Positions 1 through 5,778 of a stretch of 7,702 bases of DNA are shown here, piece by piece. Position 1 is the stretch's first letter; every line of letters begins with the position of its first letter. Under the pieces are notes generated by a model. It had not been told where the DNA came from. It made no database searches and saw only the letters and a program-made list of their open reading frames with translations. Source of the DNA: Litorimonas sp049647245 (GTDB taxonomy: Bacteria; Pseudomonadota; Alphaproteobacteria; Caulobacterales; Maricaulaceae); NCBI GenBank assembly GCA_049647245.1, contig JBARXH010000135.1, positions 1-7,702 of the forward strand, given 5' to 3'. A program made the position numbers and the translations under genes.

Positions 1-127
1 CCACCGGGCCCGTTGAAGGCGACAAAACGTCCTCGCCGCCCTTGGGTTCCTGGGCGGTGCGACATAAACGCAGCATGAGCGTTGCATTAAATCGATGCGA
101 GCCAGACCCGTTTTCGAAAAGACCGCC

Positions 128-583
128 ATGGATGTCCAACCCCTTCACCAGACCCTGCTCGACCTCATGCACATGGCCGTGCTGCCCGCCTGGGCGCTGC
201 TGATCGTCGCGCCGCGCTGGCGCTGGACGGACCGGCTCGTCCATTCCGGGTTCTACCCGGTCGTGTTGGGTCTGGCCTATGTCGCGCTTCTCGCGGCGAC
301 GCTGGTTTCGGGGGCCGGCTCGGACGCCGGCGTGGACTTCAGCACGGTGCAGGGGATCGCGTCGATCTTCGACCATCCGCTCGGCGTGCTGACGGGATGG
401 GTCCACTTCCTCGTGTTCGACCTGTTCGTCGGCATGTGGATCGGGCGCGACGCGCGGCGGCAGGGGTTGAGCCACTGGCTCGTCGCGCCCTGCATCCTGT
501 TCGCCTTCCTGGCGGGTCCGCTGGGCCTGCTGCTCTATTTCGCGGTGCGCCGGAAATGGTCGATCGACCCGCAAACGGCGTGA
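128..583 (+). CDS. ABA4-like (DUF4281) integral membrane protein
   Basis: A 151-residue membrane protein with about four hydrophobic helices (roughly residues 12-28, 42-61, 88-105 and 118-140). The C-terminal half carries the family pattern: WVHFLVFDLFVGMW (91-104), then an RDARRQG loop, then the final helix with AGPLGLLLY (129-137). This matches the ABA4-like family, named for the plant plastid protein needed for neoxanthin formation. The role of bacterial members is not established, so no carotenoid function is claimed. I chose the ATG at 128 because the protein then begins right before the first helix. An in-frame ATG at 95 would add 11 residues. Neither start has a strong Shine-Dalgarno sequence; a weak purine stretch (GAAAAGA) precedes 128. 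The gene stands alone and converges on the IalB-family gene, with 32 bases between the stops and no terminator hairpin that I can see. Confidence 0.78.
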   Translation: MDVQPLHQTLLDLMHMAVLPAWALLIVAPRWRWTDRLVHSGFYPVVLGLAYVALLAATLVSGAGSDAGVDFSTVQGIASIFDHPLGVLTGWVHFLVFDLFVGMWIGRDARRQGLSHWLVAPCILFAFLAGPLGLLLYFAVRRKWSIDPQTA

Positions 584-615
584 GGCGCGCTCCGGCCCAA
601 ACTTGAGTATACGAC

Positions 616-1131
616 CTAGCTGCAGAGCGCCTTGGCCCGGCGAAGGGCGGCCGTGATGCCCTTGAGGCTGAAATTGTAGCTGACCTCCGTGCCGCGCGCG
701 GACACGGCGTTCACCGTCATGTTGGCTCCGGCGCGCATTTCGCGCACCAGGCGGCGTTCGTCGGATGTCTCCGCGATGAAGGCCTCGTTCTGGGAGCCGT
801 ACATGGTGACGGAGGTGGTGCCGACGCGGGCCTTGGGCGCGCGGGCCGGGCGCAGCGGAAAGCCCGTCATCAGGGAGGGTTGTTCGGTCGCATCGCCGTT
901 CGCCCAGTTGGAGACGAGAAAGAAGACGTCGCCGTGGCGAACGCTCGTGGGCGACAGGCTGGTCGGGCGGCTGACCGCGTAGCAGGTCTTCGCCGCACCG
1001 CTCCCGCGCGTGTAGACGGTCCAGTCCGTGTGGCGGCTTTCCAGCACGGGCGTGTTGGCCGACGCCGGGGCCGGCAGAGCGGCCGGCGACAGGGCGGTGA
1101 TGGTGAGCAGGGAGAAAAGCAGGCGATTCAT
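616..1131 (-). CDS. Invasion-associated locus B (IalB) family secreted protein
   Basis: A 171-residue exported protein. It has a Sec signal peptide (hydrophobic core about residues 4-20, likely cleavage after ASA at 23-25), followed by a compact beta-rich domain. IalB-family features are the DWTVY segment (36-40), a cysteine at 50 (KTCYA), and the C-terminal SLKGITAALRRAKALCS stretch with a cysteine at 170 next to the last residue. The two cysteines probably form a disulfide in the periplasm. IalB was named in Bartonella, where it helps in erythrocyte invasion, but the family is widespread in free-living alphaproteobacteria, where its role is unclear; nothing here implies pathogenicity. The frame stays open upstream of the chosen ATG, but only this start gives a signal peptide, and GGGGCGG lies 3 bases before it. 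A CtrA-like box lies 27-42 bases upstream. The gene is last in the minus-strand series. Confidence 0.83.
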   Translation of the reverse strand: MNRLLFSLLTITALSPAALPAPASANTPVLESRHTDWTVYTRGSGAAKTCYAVSRPTSLSPTSVRHGDVFFLVSNWANGDATEQPSLMTGFPLRPARAPKARVGTTSVTMYGSQNEAFIAETSDERRLVREMRAGANMTVNAVSARGTEVSYNFSLKGITAALRRAKALCS

Positions 1132-1157
1132 GACCGCCCCATAGACCAGACTCGCGC

Positions 1158-1173
1158 TTAACCGCCGCTTAAC
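1158..1173. promoter_or_regulatory. CtrA-type binding site (TTAA-N7-TTAAC)
   Basis: The plus strand reads TTAACCGCCGCTTAAC: TTAA, exactly seven bases, then TTAAC. This is the full-site consensus of the response regulator CtrA, the master cell-cycle regulator of Caulobacter and its relatives. It is also a direct repeat of CGCTTAAC. TTAA is very rare here: by eye I find it only about four times in the window, and two of those are these two half-sites at the required spacing. The box lies in the 88-base gap between the RNA methyltransferase and the IalB-family gene and begins 27 bases before the latter's ATG, the only start codon it could serve. No convincing -10 element is placed for activation from it, so the site could equally repress. 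Confidence 0.55.
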
Positions 1174-1219
1174 ATCCGGACATTTTGCGGCTGCGCTGCA
1201 GCGTGTCCCGCAGGCCGTA

Positions 1220-1726
1220 TCAGCCGTTCTGGCCCAGCCCGGTCTTGCGCTTGCGGCTCTTCTGGACGAGCGGCCGCGGGGCGTGGCCGCCGAACAGGAT
1301 GGACCGGTCGTAGAGCGTGATGGCGGCGGCCAGCCCGACATTGACGCAGAAGGCGGTCGGGATCTTGACGATGTGCGCGCACGCCTCCTGCACGGGCGCG
1401 GAGAGCGAGCCTTTTTCCGGCCCCAGAATGTAGGCGGCGTTGAGCGGGTGGCGGAAGCTCGGCAGGTCGACCGCATCGTCCGTCAGCTCCACCCCGACCA
1501 GCACGCAGCCTTCCGGGAAGCGCGCGGCGTCGAAACCGGGCCAGCGGTAATAGGGCAGATGGGTGGCGGAGCCCGACGTGTCGGTCTGGCGGACGCTCTT
1601 CTCGTCCAGCTCCGAACCGATGGTGAAGGCGAAGCTCGCCCCGAAGGCATGGCCGGTGCGCAGGATCACGCCCAGATTGTGCGCCTTGGAGAGCCCTTCG
1701 CTGCCGATCCCGAAATACCCTCTCAC
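1220..1726 (-). CDS. SpoU/TrmH-family RNA 2'-O-methyltransferase
   Basis: A 168-residue cytoplasmic enzyme expected to move a methyl group from S-adenosylmethionine to a ribose 2'-OH in tRNA or rRNA. It consists of one SPOUT (trefoil-knot) domain and lacks the N-terminal RNA-binding domain of larger family members; its length is close to TrmL. The three SpoU motifs are in order: motif 1 HNLGVILRT (16-24) with the conserved Asn17 and Arg23; motif 2 with LGPEKGSL (101-108); motif 3 IPTAFCVNVGLAAAI (122-136) with Asn129. Motif 3 departs from the usual SLNVSVA. The tail KSRKRKTGLGQNG is basic and may touch RNA. The start is a GTG whose last two bases form part of the transporter's TGA stop (GTGA, 4-base overlap), with GGAG 10 bases upstream, so translation is probably coupled. 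The target nucleotide cannot be told from sequence. Confidence 0.85.
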   Translation of the reverse strand: MRGYFGIGSEGLSKAHNLGVILRTGHAFGASFAFTIGSELDEKSVRQTDTSGSATHLPYYRWPGFDAARFPEGCVLVGVELTDDAVDLPSFRHPLNAAYILGPEKGSLSAPVQEACAHIVKIPTAFCVNVGLAAAITLYDRSILFGGHAPRPLVQKSRKRKTGLGQNG

Positions 1727-3051
1727 GACAGGCTCACTCCGGGCTGGGGCCGCTCCACCAGCACGACGGAACGGTAGACGGCATAGGCCGACACGGCGAG
1801 GCTGCCGAGGATGATCAGCCAGAAAGGCACATAGGGTCCGAAGGCCAGCGCGCCCAACCCGATCAGGCCGAAGGTGGTCAGGTTGACGAACAGGTTCAGC
1901 AGGACGGAGCCTGCGCTCATCAGCTGCGCGCGGATCTCCGGGTCGGCGCGCCGCTGCGCCATGGCCTGCAGGGGCACGACGAAGATGCCGCTGCTGACCG
2001 ATGCCCCGACCAGCATGGCGAGGAAGATCGGCATGGCGGGATCGGCGAAGAAGGCGGAGATGGGTCCGAACGCGTCTGGACCCGCATAGGACGGGGCGGG
2101 CACGAGGATCAGGCCGAGCGTGAAGACCGTGACCCCGATGATGCCCAGCGTGCTCAGGCGCACCGCTTCCGGTCCCCAGACCTTCATGTTACCGACCGCT
2201 AAGACGAAGAGCGAGCCGACCAGGATGGCGATGGTGGAGCTGGCGAGCAGGACCTGCAGCGCCTGCTCGTCATAGCCCATGGTCTGGCCGACGAAGTCCG
2301 GCAGGGTGGTGACGAAGACGGTGGACAGGCCGTAGAACCAGCTGACCCCCAGCAGGGGGCGCAACACGTCAGGATGCCCGAAGGCCTTCTTCAGCACGCT
2401 GAGGGTCGCGGTGACCGGCTCGTAGTTCACCTTCAGGTCGGGCTGCGGCGGCGGGGCGGGCGGGCATTGTTCCGCCGCCAGCCAGCCGACGAGGGCCACC
2501 GCCAGGATGACGATGGAAATCGCGGTCGTGCCGATCGCGAGCACGAACAGGCCGAAGATGGTCGCCGCCAGGAGGGTCGCGAACTGGAAGCCGCTCATCA
2601 GCGCATTGCCCTTGATGAGTTCGCGTTCCGTCAGCCATTGCGGCAGAACGGCGTTCTTGGTCGGCGAGAAGAAGGCCGATTGCGCCCCCATCAGGCCCAG
2701 CGCGAGGGCGAGGATGCGCACATCCATCAGATAAAAGCCCAGCGCCGCGAGGAGCATGATCGCGACCTCGGCGCGCTTGACCCACCGGAAGATCACGCCG
2801 CGGTCCACCTTGTCGGCGATCTGCCCGGCGATGGCGCAGAGAAGGGTGAACGGCCCGGTGAAGATCAGCGCGGCGACCGGCACGCGCATGCCGCTGGGCA
2901 GGTCGGACAGGAAAGCCACGCCGCCGAAGGTGATCAGGGCGATCAGCGCGTTCTTCAGCGCATTGTCGTTGAAGGTGCCCGTCTGGAACAGGGTGAAAAG
3001 CGGCAGGAAGCGCCGCGACCATGTCAGTCCGGTTTCGGGATGACGGCTCAT
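1723..3051 (-). CDS. LplT-like MFS transporter (putative lysophospholipid transporter)
   Basis: A 442-residue inner-membrane protein with about 12 hydrophobic segments. Family marks are FNDNALKNAL (27-36) in the first helix, a motif-A-like GQIADKVDRG loop (76-85) between helices 2 and 3, and AQSAFFSPTKNAVLPQWL (123-140) followed by GNALM (148-152). These resemble LplT, which moves lysophospholipid to the cytoplasmic face, and the transporter part of MFS-acyltransferase-ligase fusions. A proline-rich central loop (about 194-212) separates the two halves. The length is slightly above E. coli LplT (about 400). The ATG at 3051 is preceded by AAGGAAA and overlaps the acyltransferase stop in ATGA. 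The frame stays open farther upstream, but that part is a shadow of the acyltransferase gene. The neighbouring acyltransferase strongly suggests a lysophospholipid uptake and re-acylation pair. The substrate is inferred; another amphiphile is possible. Confidence 0.85.
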   Translation of the reverse strand: MSRHPETGLTWSRRFLPLFTLFQTGTFNDNALKNALIALITFGGVAFLSDLPSGMRVPVAALIFTGPFTLLCAIAGQIADKVDRGVIFRWVKRAEVAIMLLAALGFYLMDVRILALALGLMGAQSAFFSPTKNAVLPQWLTERELIKGNALMSGFQFATLLAATIFGLFVLAIGTTAISIVILAVALVGWLAAEQCPPAPPPQPDLKVNYEPVTATLSVLKKAFGHPDVLRPLLGVSWFYGLSTVFVTTLPDFVGQTMGYDEQALQVLLASSTIAILVGSLFVLAVGNMKVWGPEAVRLSTLGIIGVTVFTLGLILVPAPSYAGPDAFGPISAFFADPAMPIFLAMLVGASVSSGIFVVPLQAMAQRRADPEIRAQLMSAGSVLLNLFVNLTTFGLIGLGALAFGPYVPFWLIILGSLAVSAYAVYRSVVLVERPQPGVSLS

Positions 3052-3854
3052 GCGGTTTCCTTCCGGGCCTTCGCCGCTTCCCGGTCGCGCGCCACCTTGT
3101 TCAGTTCGACCTTGCCGATATCGTCCGGGTCCAGCGCGCCGGGATCGTCCAGGTCGAGCAGCTCGCGCGAGCGCGTCTCGATCCGCGTTTCCAGTTCCGC
3201 CATGAAGGCGTCCTTGCCAAGACCTGGCGGGATGGGCGGAAGGAACTCCACGACGGCCTCGCCCGGATGCTTGATCCAGTCGGTCTGGTTCCAGCGCTGG
3301 CCCAGATTGGTGGCGACCGGCACGACCGGGCAGCCGAAATCCTGCTGCAGGTGCCACACGCCCTTCTTGTAGGGATGGCGGGTCCCGACGCGGCTCAGAT
3401 GCCCTTCGGGATAGATCAGGATGCGGCGGCCCTGTTCGCGCACGCGCGCCGAAGTCTCCGCCATGCGCGCCCGGTTGGCCGCTCCTCCGCAATGCTCCAC
3501 CACCACGGCGTTCATCTTGGCGAGAATGACCTTGAGCCCCCAGAACTTCTCCAGATGATCGCCCGTGACGAAGGACAGGTCGTCGAACTGGTGGAACATG
3601 ACGATGCCGTCGCCGTAGCTCTGGTGCTTGGCGGCGAGGATGACCGGCCCGTCCTCCGGCACGCGCTCATGCCCGGTGACGGTGACACGCACGCCCGCAA
3701 TGATGCGAAGGCCCCAGCGCACGAGACGCGTGTAGCGCCGCAGGGAGCCCATCAGCAGGGCGCGCCCCGGCACGAGGCTGAACAGCACGCCGACCACGGC
3801 ATAAAGGGCCGTGACGGCATAGAAGAACAGGTTGAACAGGGTGGACCGGATCAT
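3048..3854 (-). CDS. PlsC-type lysophospholipid / 1-acylglycerol-3-phosphate acyltransferase
   Basis: A 268-residue enzyme anchored by an N-terminal hydrophobic stretch (about residues 5-30), with the active domain expected in the cytoplasm. It should transfer an acyl chain to a lysophospholipid or lysophosphatidate. Motif I is KHQSYGD (76-82), giving the catalytic H77-x4-D82 pair; the 'KHQS' form is usual in alphaproteobacterial PlsC proteins. Motif III is IYPEGHLS (147-154), keeping Glu150-Gly151 but replacing the usual Thr-Arg. Motif IV is GCPVVPVATN (174-183), followed by FLPPIPPGL (204-212). A charged tail of about 35 residues ends the protein. I chose the ATG at 3854: it begins at the hydrophobic segment, although its Shine-Dalgarno is poor. 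A TTG at 3911 would add 19 residues of less typical codons. Its stop overlaps the transporter start. Whether it repairs phospholipids or makes phosphatidic acid de novo is open. Confidence 0.85.
   Translation of the reverse strand: MIRSTLFNLFFYAVTALYAVVGVLFSLVPGRALLMGSLRRYTRLVRWGLRIIAGVRVTVTGHERVPEDGPVILAAKHQSYGDGIVMFHQFDDLSFVTGDHLEKFWGLKVILAKMNAVVVEHCGGAANRARMAETSARVREQGRRILIYPEGHLSRVGTRHPYKKGVWHLQQDFGCPVVPVATNLGQRWNQTDWIKHPGEAVVEFLPPIPPGLGKDAFMAELETRIETRSRELLDLDDPGALDPDDIGKVELNKVARDREAAKARKETA
3056..3062 (-). promoter_or_regulatory. Ribosome binding site deciding the transporter start
   Basis: AAGGAAA on the minus strand lies 4 bases before the ATG at 3051, inside the last codons of the acyltransferase (R-K-E-T-A-stop). 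It shows that the transporter begins at 3051 and not further upstream, where the same frame stays open, and fits re-initiation by ribosomes finishing the acyltransferase. Confidence 0.7.
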
Positions 3855-3956
3855 GGCCGCAACCGTGGACCAGACCTGCCCGGCAAGGCAAGAGGCGTCA
3901 GAGGAACCCAAGTTGGACTTAAGGGTCGAACTTCAGGGGCGGATGTCAGAGGCGTT

Positions 3957-4481
3957 TCAGGGCGCGGGGCAGACCTTGACCGCGCTGCCCGGATCGTCGT
4001 TCACGCCGACCTCCAGCACCAGGGCGAACACGTCGACCCGGTTGCGCGGCGGCAGGGGCGCGAGTGCCTCCACCAGCCGGTCGACCCTGCCGCAGGTCGG
4101 CGCGTCCAGTTCCTTGGCGATGCCGTCCGCGATGGCGAGGCGCCCCAGTTCCAGAAGGAAGTCGTTGTCCGGCAGGGGTGTGCCGGTGAACTGTTCCAGA
4201 ACGCCCAGCGCTTCGGGTCCGCTCTGCTCCGCCAGCGGCGTCATCTCCGTGGCGAGCGCCTCGCCCTGCATGGAAAGATAGGCGGCGGGACCCAGCGCGC
4301 CCCGGCACTGCTCGCCCACGCGGCGGACCAGATCGGGCATCAGATAGGCGACCACGGCCTGGGCCTCGGCGCGCGTGACGCAGGACGGGTCCTGACCTTG
4401 TGCCAGATCTTGTGCTGGGGCAGGGGCGGACAGGGTCGTCGCGGCGAGAAGCGCGGCGCAGGCGGTGCGGATGGACGTCAT
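3957..4481 (-). CDS. Secreted four-cysteine protein of unknown function
   Basis: I do not recognise this 174-residue protein. It has a clear Sec signal peptide (core LLAATTLSAPAPA, likely cleavage near A23/Q24), so it is probably periplasmic or exported. There is no lipobox, because Cys8 is too early and sits within the signal. The mature part is rich in Ala, Leu and Glu, is likely mostly helical, and has four cysteines (34, 59, 130, 171), enough for two disulfides. No catalytic motif stands out. The ATG at 4481 is fixed by a strong Shine-Dalgarno and by the signal peptide. The gene lies 102 bases upstream of the acyltransferase on the same strand, so it may be first in that transcript or be transcribed separately. 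It diverges from the APMAP-like gene. Third-position GC is high, as in its neighbours, supporting a real gene. Confidence 0.75.
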   Translation of the reverse strand: MTSIRTACAALLAATTLSAPAPAQDLAQGQDPSCVTRAEAQAVVAYLMPDLVRRVGEQCRGALGPAAYLSMQGEALATEMTPLAEQSGPEALGVLEQFTGTPLPDNDFLLELGRLAIADGIAKELDAPTCGRVDRLVEALAPLPPRNRVDVFALVLEVGVNDDPGSAVKVCPAP

Positions 4482-4487
4482 GGCGGG

Positions 4488-4495
4488 TCTCCTTT
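4488..4495 (-). promoter_or_regulatory. Ribosome binding site of the secreted four-cysteine protein
   Basis: AAAGGAGA on the minus strand ends 6 bases before the ATG at 4481. It decides the start: the frame stays open to an ATG-type codon about 120 bases upstream, but that extension lacks such a site and would bury the signal peptide. Confidence 0.8.
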
Positions 4496-4515
4496 GGGTG
4501 CCACGTCTAGGCCGC

Positions 4516-4555
4516 CCGGTTGAAGGCAGGCTGAACCGGCCGTTCAGGAACCGGC
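4516..4555. repeat. Operator-like cluster of inverted and direct repeats
   Basis: Within 40 bases there is a perfect inverted repeat CTGAAC-5 bases-GTTCAG (4531-4547), a direct repeat GAACCGGC at 4533-4540 and again at 4548-4555 (15-base period), and an upstream CCGGTT (4516-4521) inverted relative to both AACCGG copies. It lies 35-74 bases before the ATG of the secreted-protein gene and about 126-165 bases before the APMAP-like gene, where an operator controlling a divergent pair would sit. The bound protein is unknown. In so GC-rich a sequence, short repeats of this size can also arise by chance. Confidence 0.35.
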
Positions 4556-4667
4556 GTGAGGCGCAATGGCGGCCATCATCCATCCAGCTCGCGCGCTCCA
4601 ATGCACGGATGGGATGCGCCCGGCCTTGCCTTGCGCAGTCTCCGGTCGCGGCCTACGCCTCCGAGCC

Positions 4668-4676
4668 GGAAGGAGA
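4668..4676 (+). promoter_or_regulatory. Ribosome binding site of the APMAP-like gene
   Basis: GGAAGGAGA ends 4 bases before the ATG at 4681. It fixes this start against several in-frame ATGs up to 216 bases upstream, which would overlap the divergent gene and its promoter. Confidence 0.8.
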
Positions 4677-4680
4677 CCAC

Positions 4681-5769
4681 ATGAAAAAAGCCCTGCTCGC
4701 CGTTCTGGCCACCCTGGCCCTGCTCGCCGCCTATCTGCTGCTCTGGCCCGTGCCCATCGACCCGCAGCCCTGGGACGCGCCGCGAAACCCGGGCTATGCG
4801 GGCGACTACGCGCCCAACCGCGACCTGGCGGAGCTGACGCGCATCGACCTGTCGCCCCATCACGGACCCGAAGACATCGTCGCCCTGCCCGACGGGCGGC
4901 TTCTGACCGCCACGCAGGAAGGCTATATCCTGTCGGTCGCGCCGGACACGGGCGCTGTGGACGTGCTGGCGGAGACGGGCGGCGTGCCGCTGGGCCTCGA
5001 AATGGATCCGGCCACGAACCGTCTGATCGTGGCGGACGCGCACAAGGGCCTGCTGTCGGTCGGCCTCGACGGCTCGGTCGAGGTGCTGTCGAACACGGTG
5101 GACGGCACGCCGATCCTCTATGCCGACGATCTGGACATCGCCGATGATGGGGTGATCTACTTCTCGGACGCCTCGACCAAGTTCGGCGCGCAAGGCAACG
5201 GCTCCACCATGGAGGCGAGCCTGCTGGAAATCATGGAATCGGAGGGCACGGGCCGCCTTCTCGCCTACGATCCCGCGACGCGGGCCACGCGCACCGTTGC
5301 GGACGGCTTCGTCTTTTCCAACGGCGTGGCCATCGCCCCGGACGGCGATGTGCTGATGGCCGTGACGGGCCGCTACCAGATCCTGAAGATCGATCCGGAG
5401 ACGGGCGCGCAGCAGGTCCTGATCGACAGTCTTCCGGGCTTTCCCGACAACATCAACCGCGGGCCGACCCTGGATGACGGAACCGCCACCTTCTTCGTGG
5501 GCATCGTCTCCCCGCGCTCCGACTGGCTGGACGAGAATGCGGGCAACCCCGCCGCGCGCCGCATCGCCATGCGACTGCCGGAATCGATGCGGCCGCAGGC
5601 GCAGGCCTACGGCCTGATCCTGCAGATCGACGCGGACGGAACCATCCTGCGCACCTGGCACGACCCGGACGGGACCTATCTTACGCCGACCGGCGCGGTC
5701 GTCGTTGACAACCGTATGTACATCACCTCCCTGCTGTCGCCGACCCTCGGCTACCGCGCCTACCCATAA
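4681..5769 (+). CDS. Strictosidine-synthase / APMAP-like beta-propeller (SMP-30 superfamily)
   Basis: A 362-residue protein with one N-terminal hydrophobic segment (residues 4-22) and no clear cleavage site, so it is probably a signal anchor with the propeller in the periplasm. The six-bladed SMP-30/strictosidine-synthase fold shows in GPEDIV (62-67), DDLDIADDGVIYFSDASTKF (149-168), FSNGVAIAPDGDVL (212-225) and LPGFPDNI (251-258), then WHDPDG (326-331). By analogy with paraoxonase, Glu64, Asn214, Asp256 and Asn257 probably bind the calcium of a lactonase/arylesterase-type site. Overall it is closest in style to human APMAP, which has the same single anchor and the LPG-PDN and HDPDG segments. 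True strictosidine condensation is not expected. The substrate is unknown; an ester or lactone is plausible. Its TAA stop is part of the ribosome binding site (TAAGGAAG) of the next gene, 9 bases on, so the two form an operon. Confidence 0.85.
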   Translation: MKKALLAVLATLALLAAYLLLWPVPIDPQPWDAPRNPGYAGDYAPNRDLAELTRIDLSPHHGPEDIVALPDGRLLTATQEGYILSVAPDTGAVDVLAETGGVPLGLEMDPATNRLIVADAHKGLLSVGLDGSVEVLSNTVDGTPILYADDLDIADDGVIYFSDASTKFGAQGNGSTMEASLLEIMESEGTGRLLAYDPATRATRTVADGFVFSNGVAIAPDGDVLMAVTGRYQILKIDPETGAQQVLIDSLPGFPDNINRGPTLDDGTATFFVGIVSPRSDWLDENAGNPAARRIAMRLPESMRPQAQAYGLILQIDADGTILRTWHDPDGTYLTPTGAVVVDNRMYITSLLSPTLGYRAYP

Positions 5770-5778
5770 GGAAGCCCC

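Larger units (their letters stand above)
4482..4680. promoter_or_regulatory. Divergent intergenic promoter region
   Basis: These 199 bases separate two divergent genes and must contain promoters in both directions, or at least the plus-strand one. I could not assign -35/-10 pairs with confidence. The half nearer the secreted-protein gene holds a repeat cluster (listed separately). The half nearer the APMAP-like gene is plain GC-rich sequence with that gene's ribosome binding site at its end. One plus-strand frame is open across the whole region but has no support as coding. Confidence 0.6.

Noticed and set aside
1..76. Possible gene at the left edge, for example a minus-strand frame from 65 that begins MSHRPGTQGRRGRF and ends in a glycine-rich FNGPGG, or a plus-strand frame ending at 78.
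   Set aside because: Only about 20-25 codons are visible, frames on both strands are open, and no start has a ribosome binding site. The FNGPGG resembles the beginning of a P-loop, but that is too little to call.
1180..1219. Possible terminator hairpin after the RNA methyltransferase gene (GCTGC-AGC-GCAGC on the minus strand).
   Set aside because: The stem is only 5 base pairs with a 3-base loop and has no following T run; other gene ends likewise lack a convincing intrinsic terminator.
3855..3911. Longer acyltransferase starting at the TTG at 3911.
   Set aside because: The 19 extra residues have weaker GC bias at third positions, no ribosome binding site and no family support; the ATG at 3854 begins right at the hydrophobic N-terminus.
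3897..3952. Direct repeat GTCAGAGG at 3897-3904 and 3945-3952 in the gap before the acyltransferase.
   Set aside because: It is an eight-base repeat with no symmetry, no promoter context and no further copies; chance is a sufficient explanation.
2374..4523. Long open frames on the plus strand opposite the acyltransferase, transporter and secreted-protein genes.
   Set aside because: They are rich in Arg, Gly and Ala with the composition of antisense shadows, match no family, and oppose genes with clear conserved motifs. In GC-rich DNA such frames are expected.
4522..4536. GAAG-N7-GAAC, one mismatch from the alphaproteobacterial LexA box (GAAC-N7-GAAC).
   Set aside because: The match is imperfect, it overlaps the stronger inverted and direct repeats, and neither neighbouring gene is a typical SOS gene.
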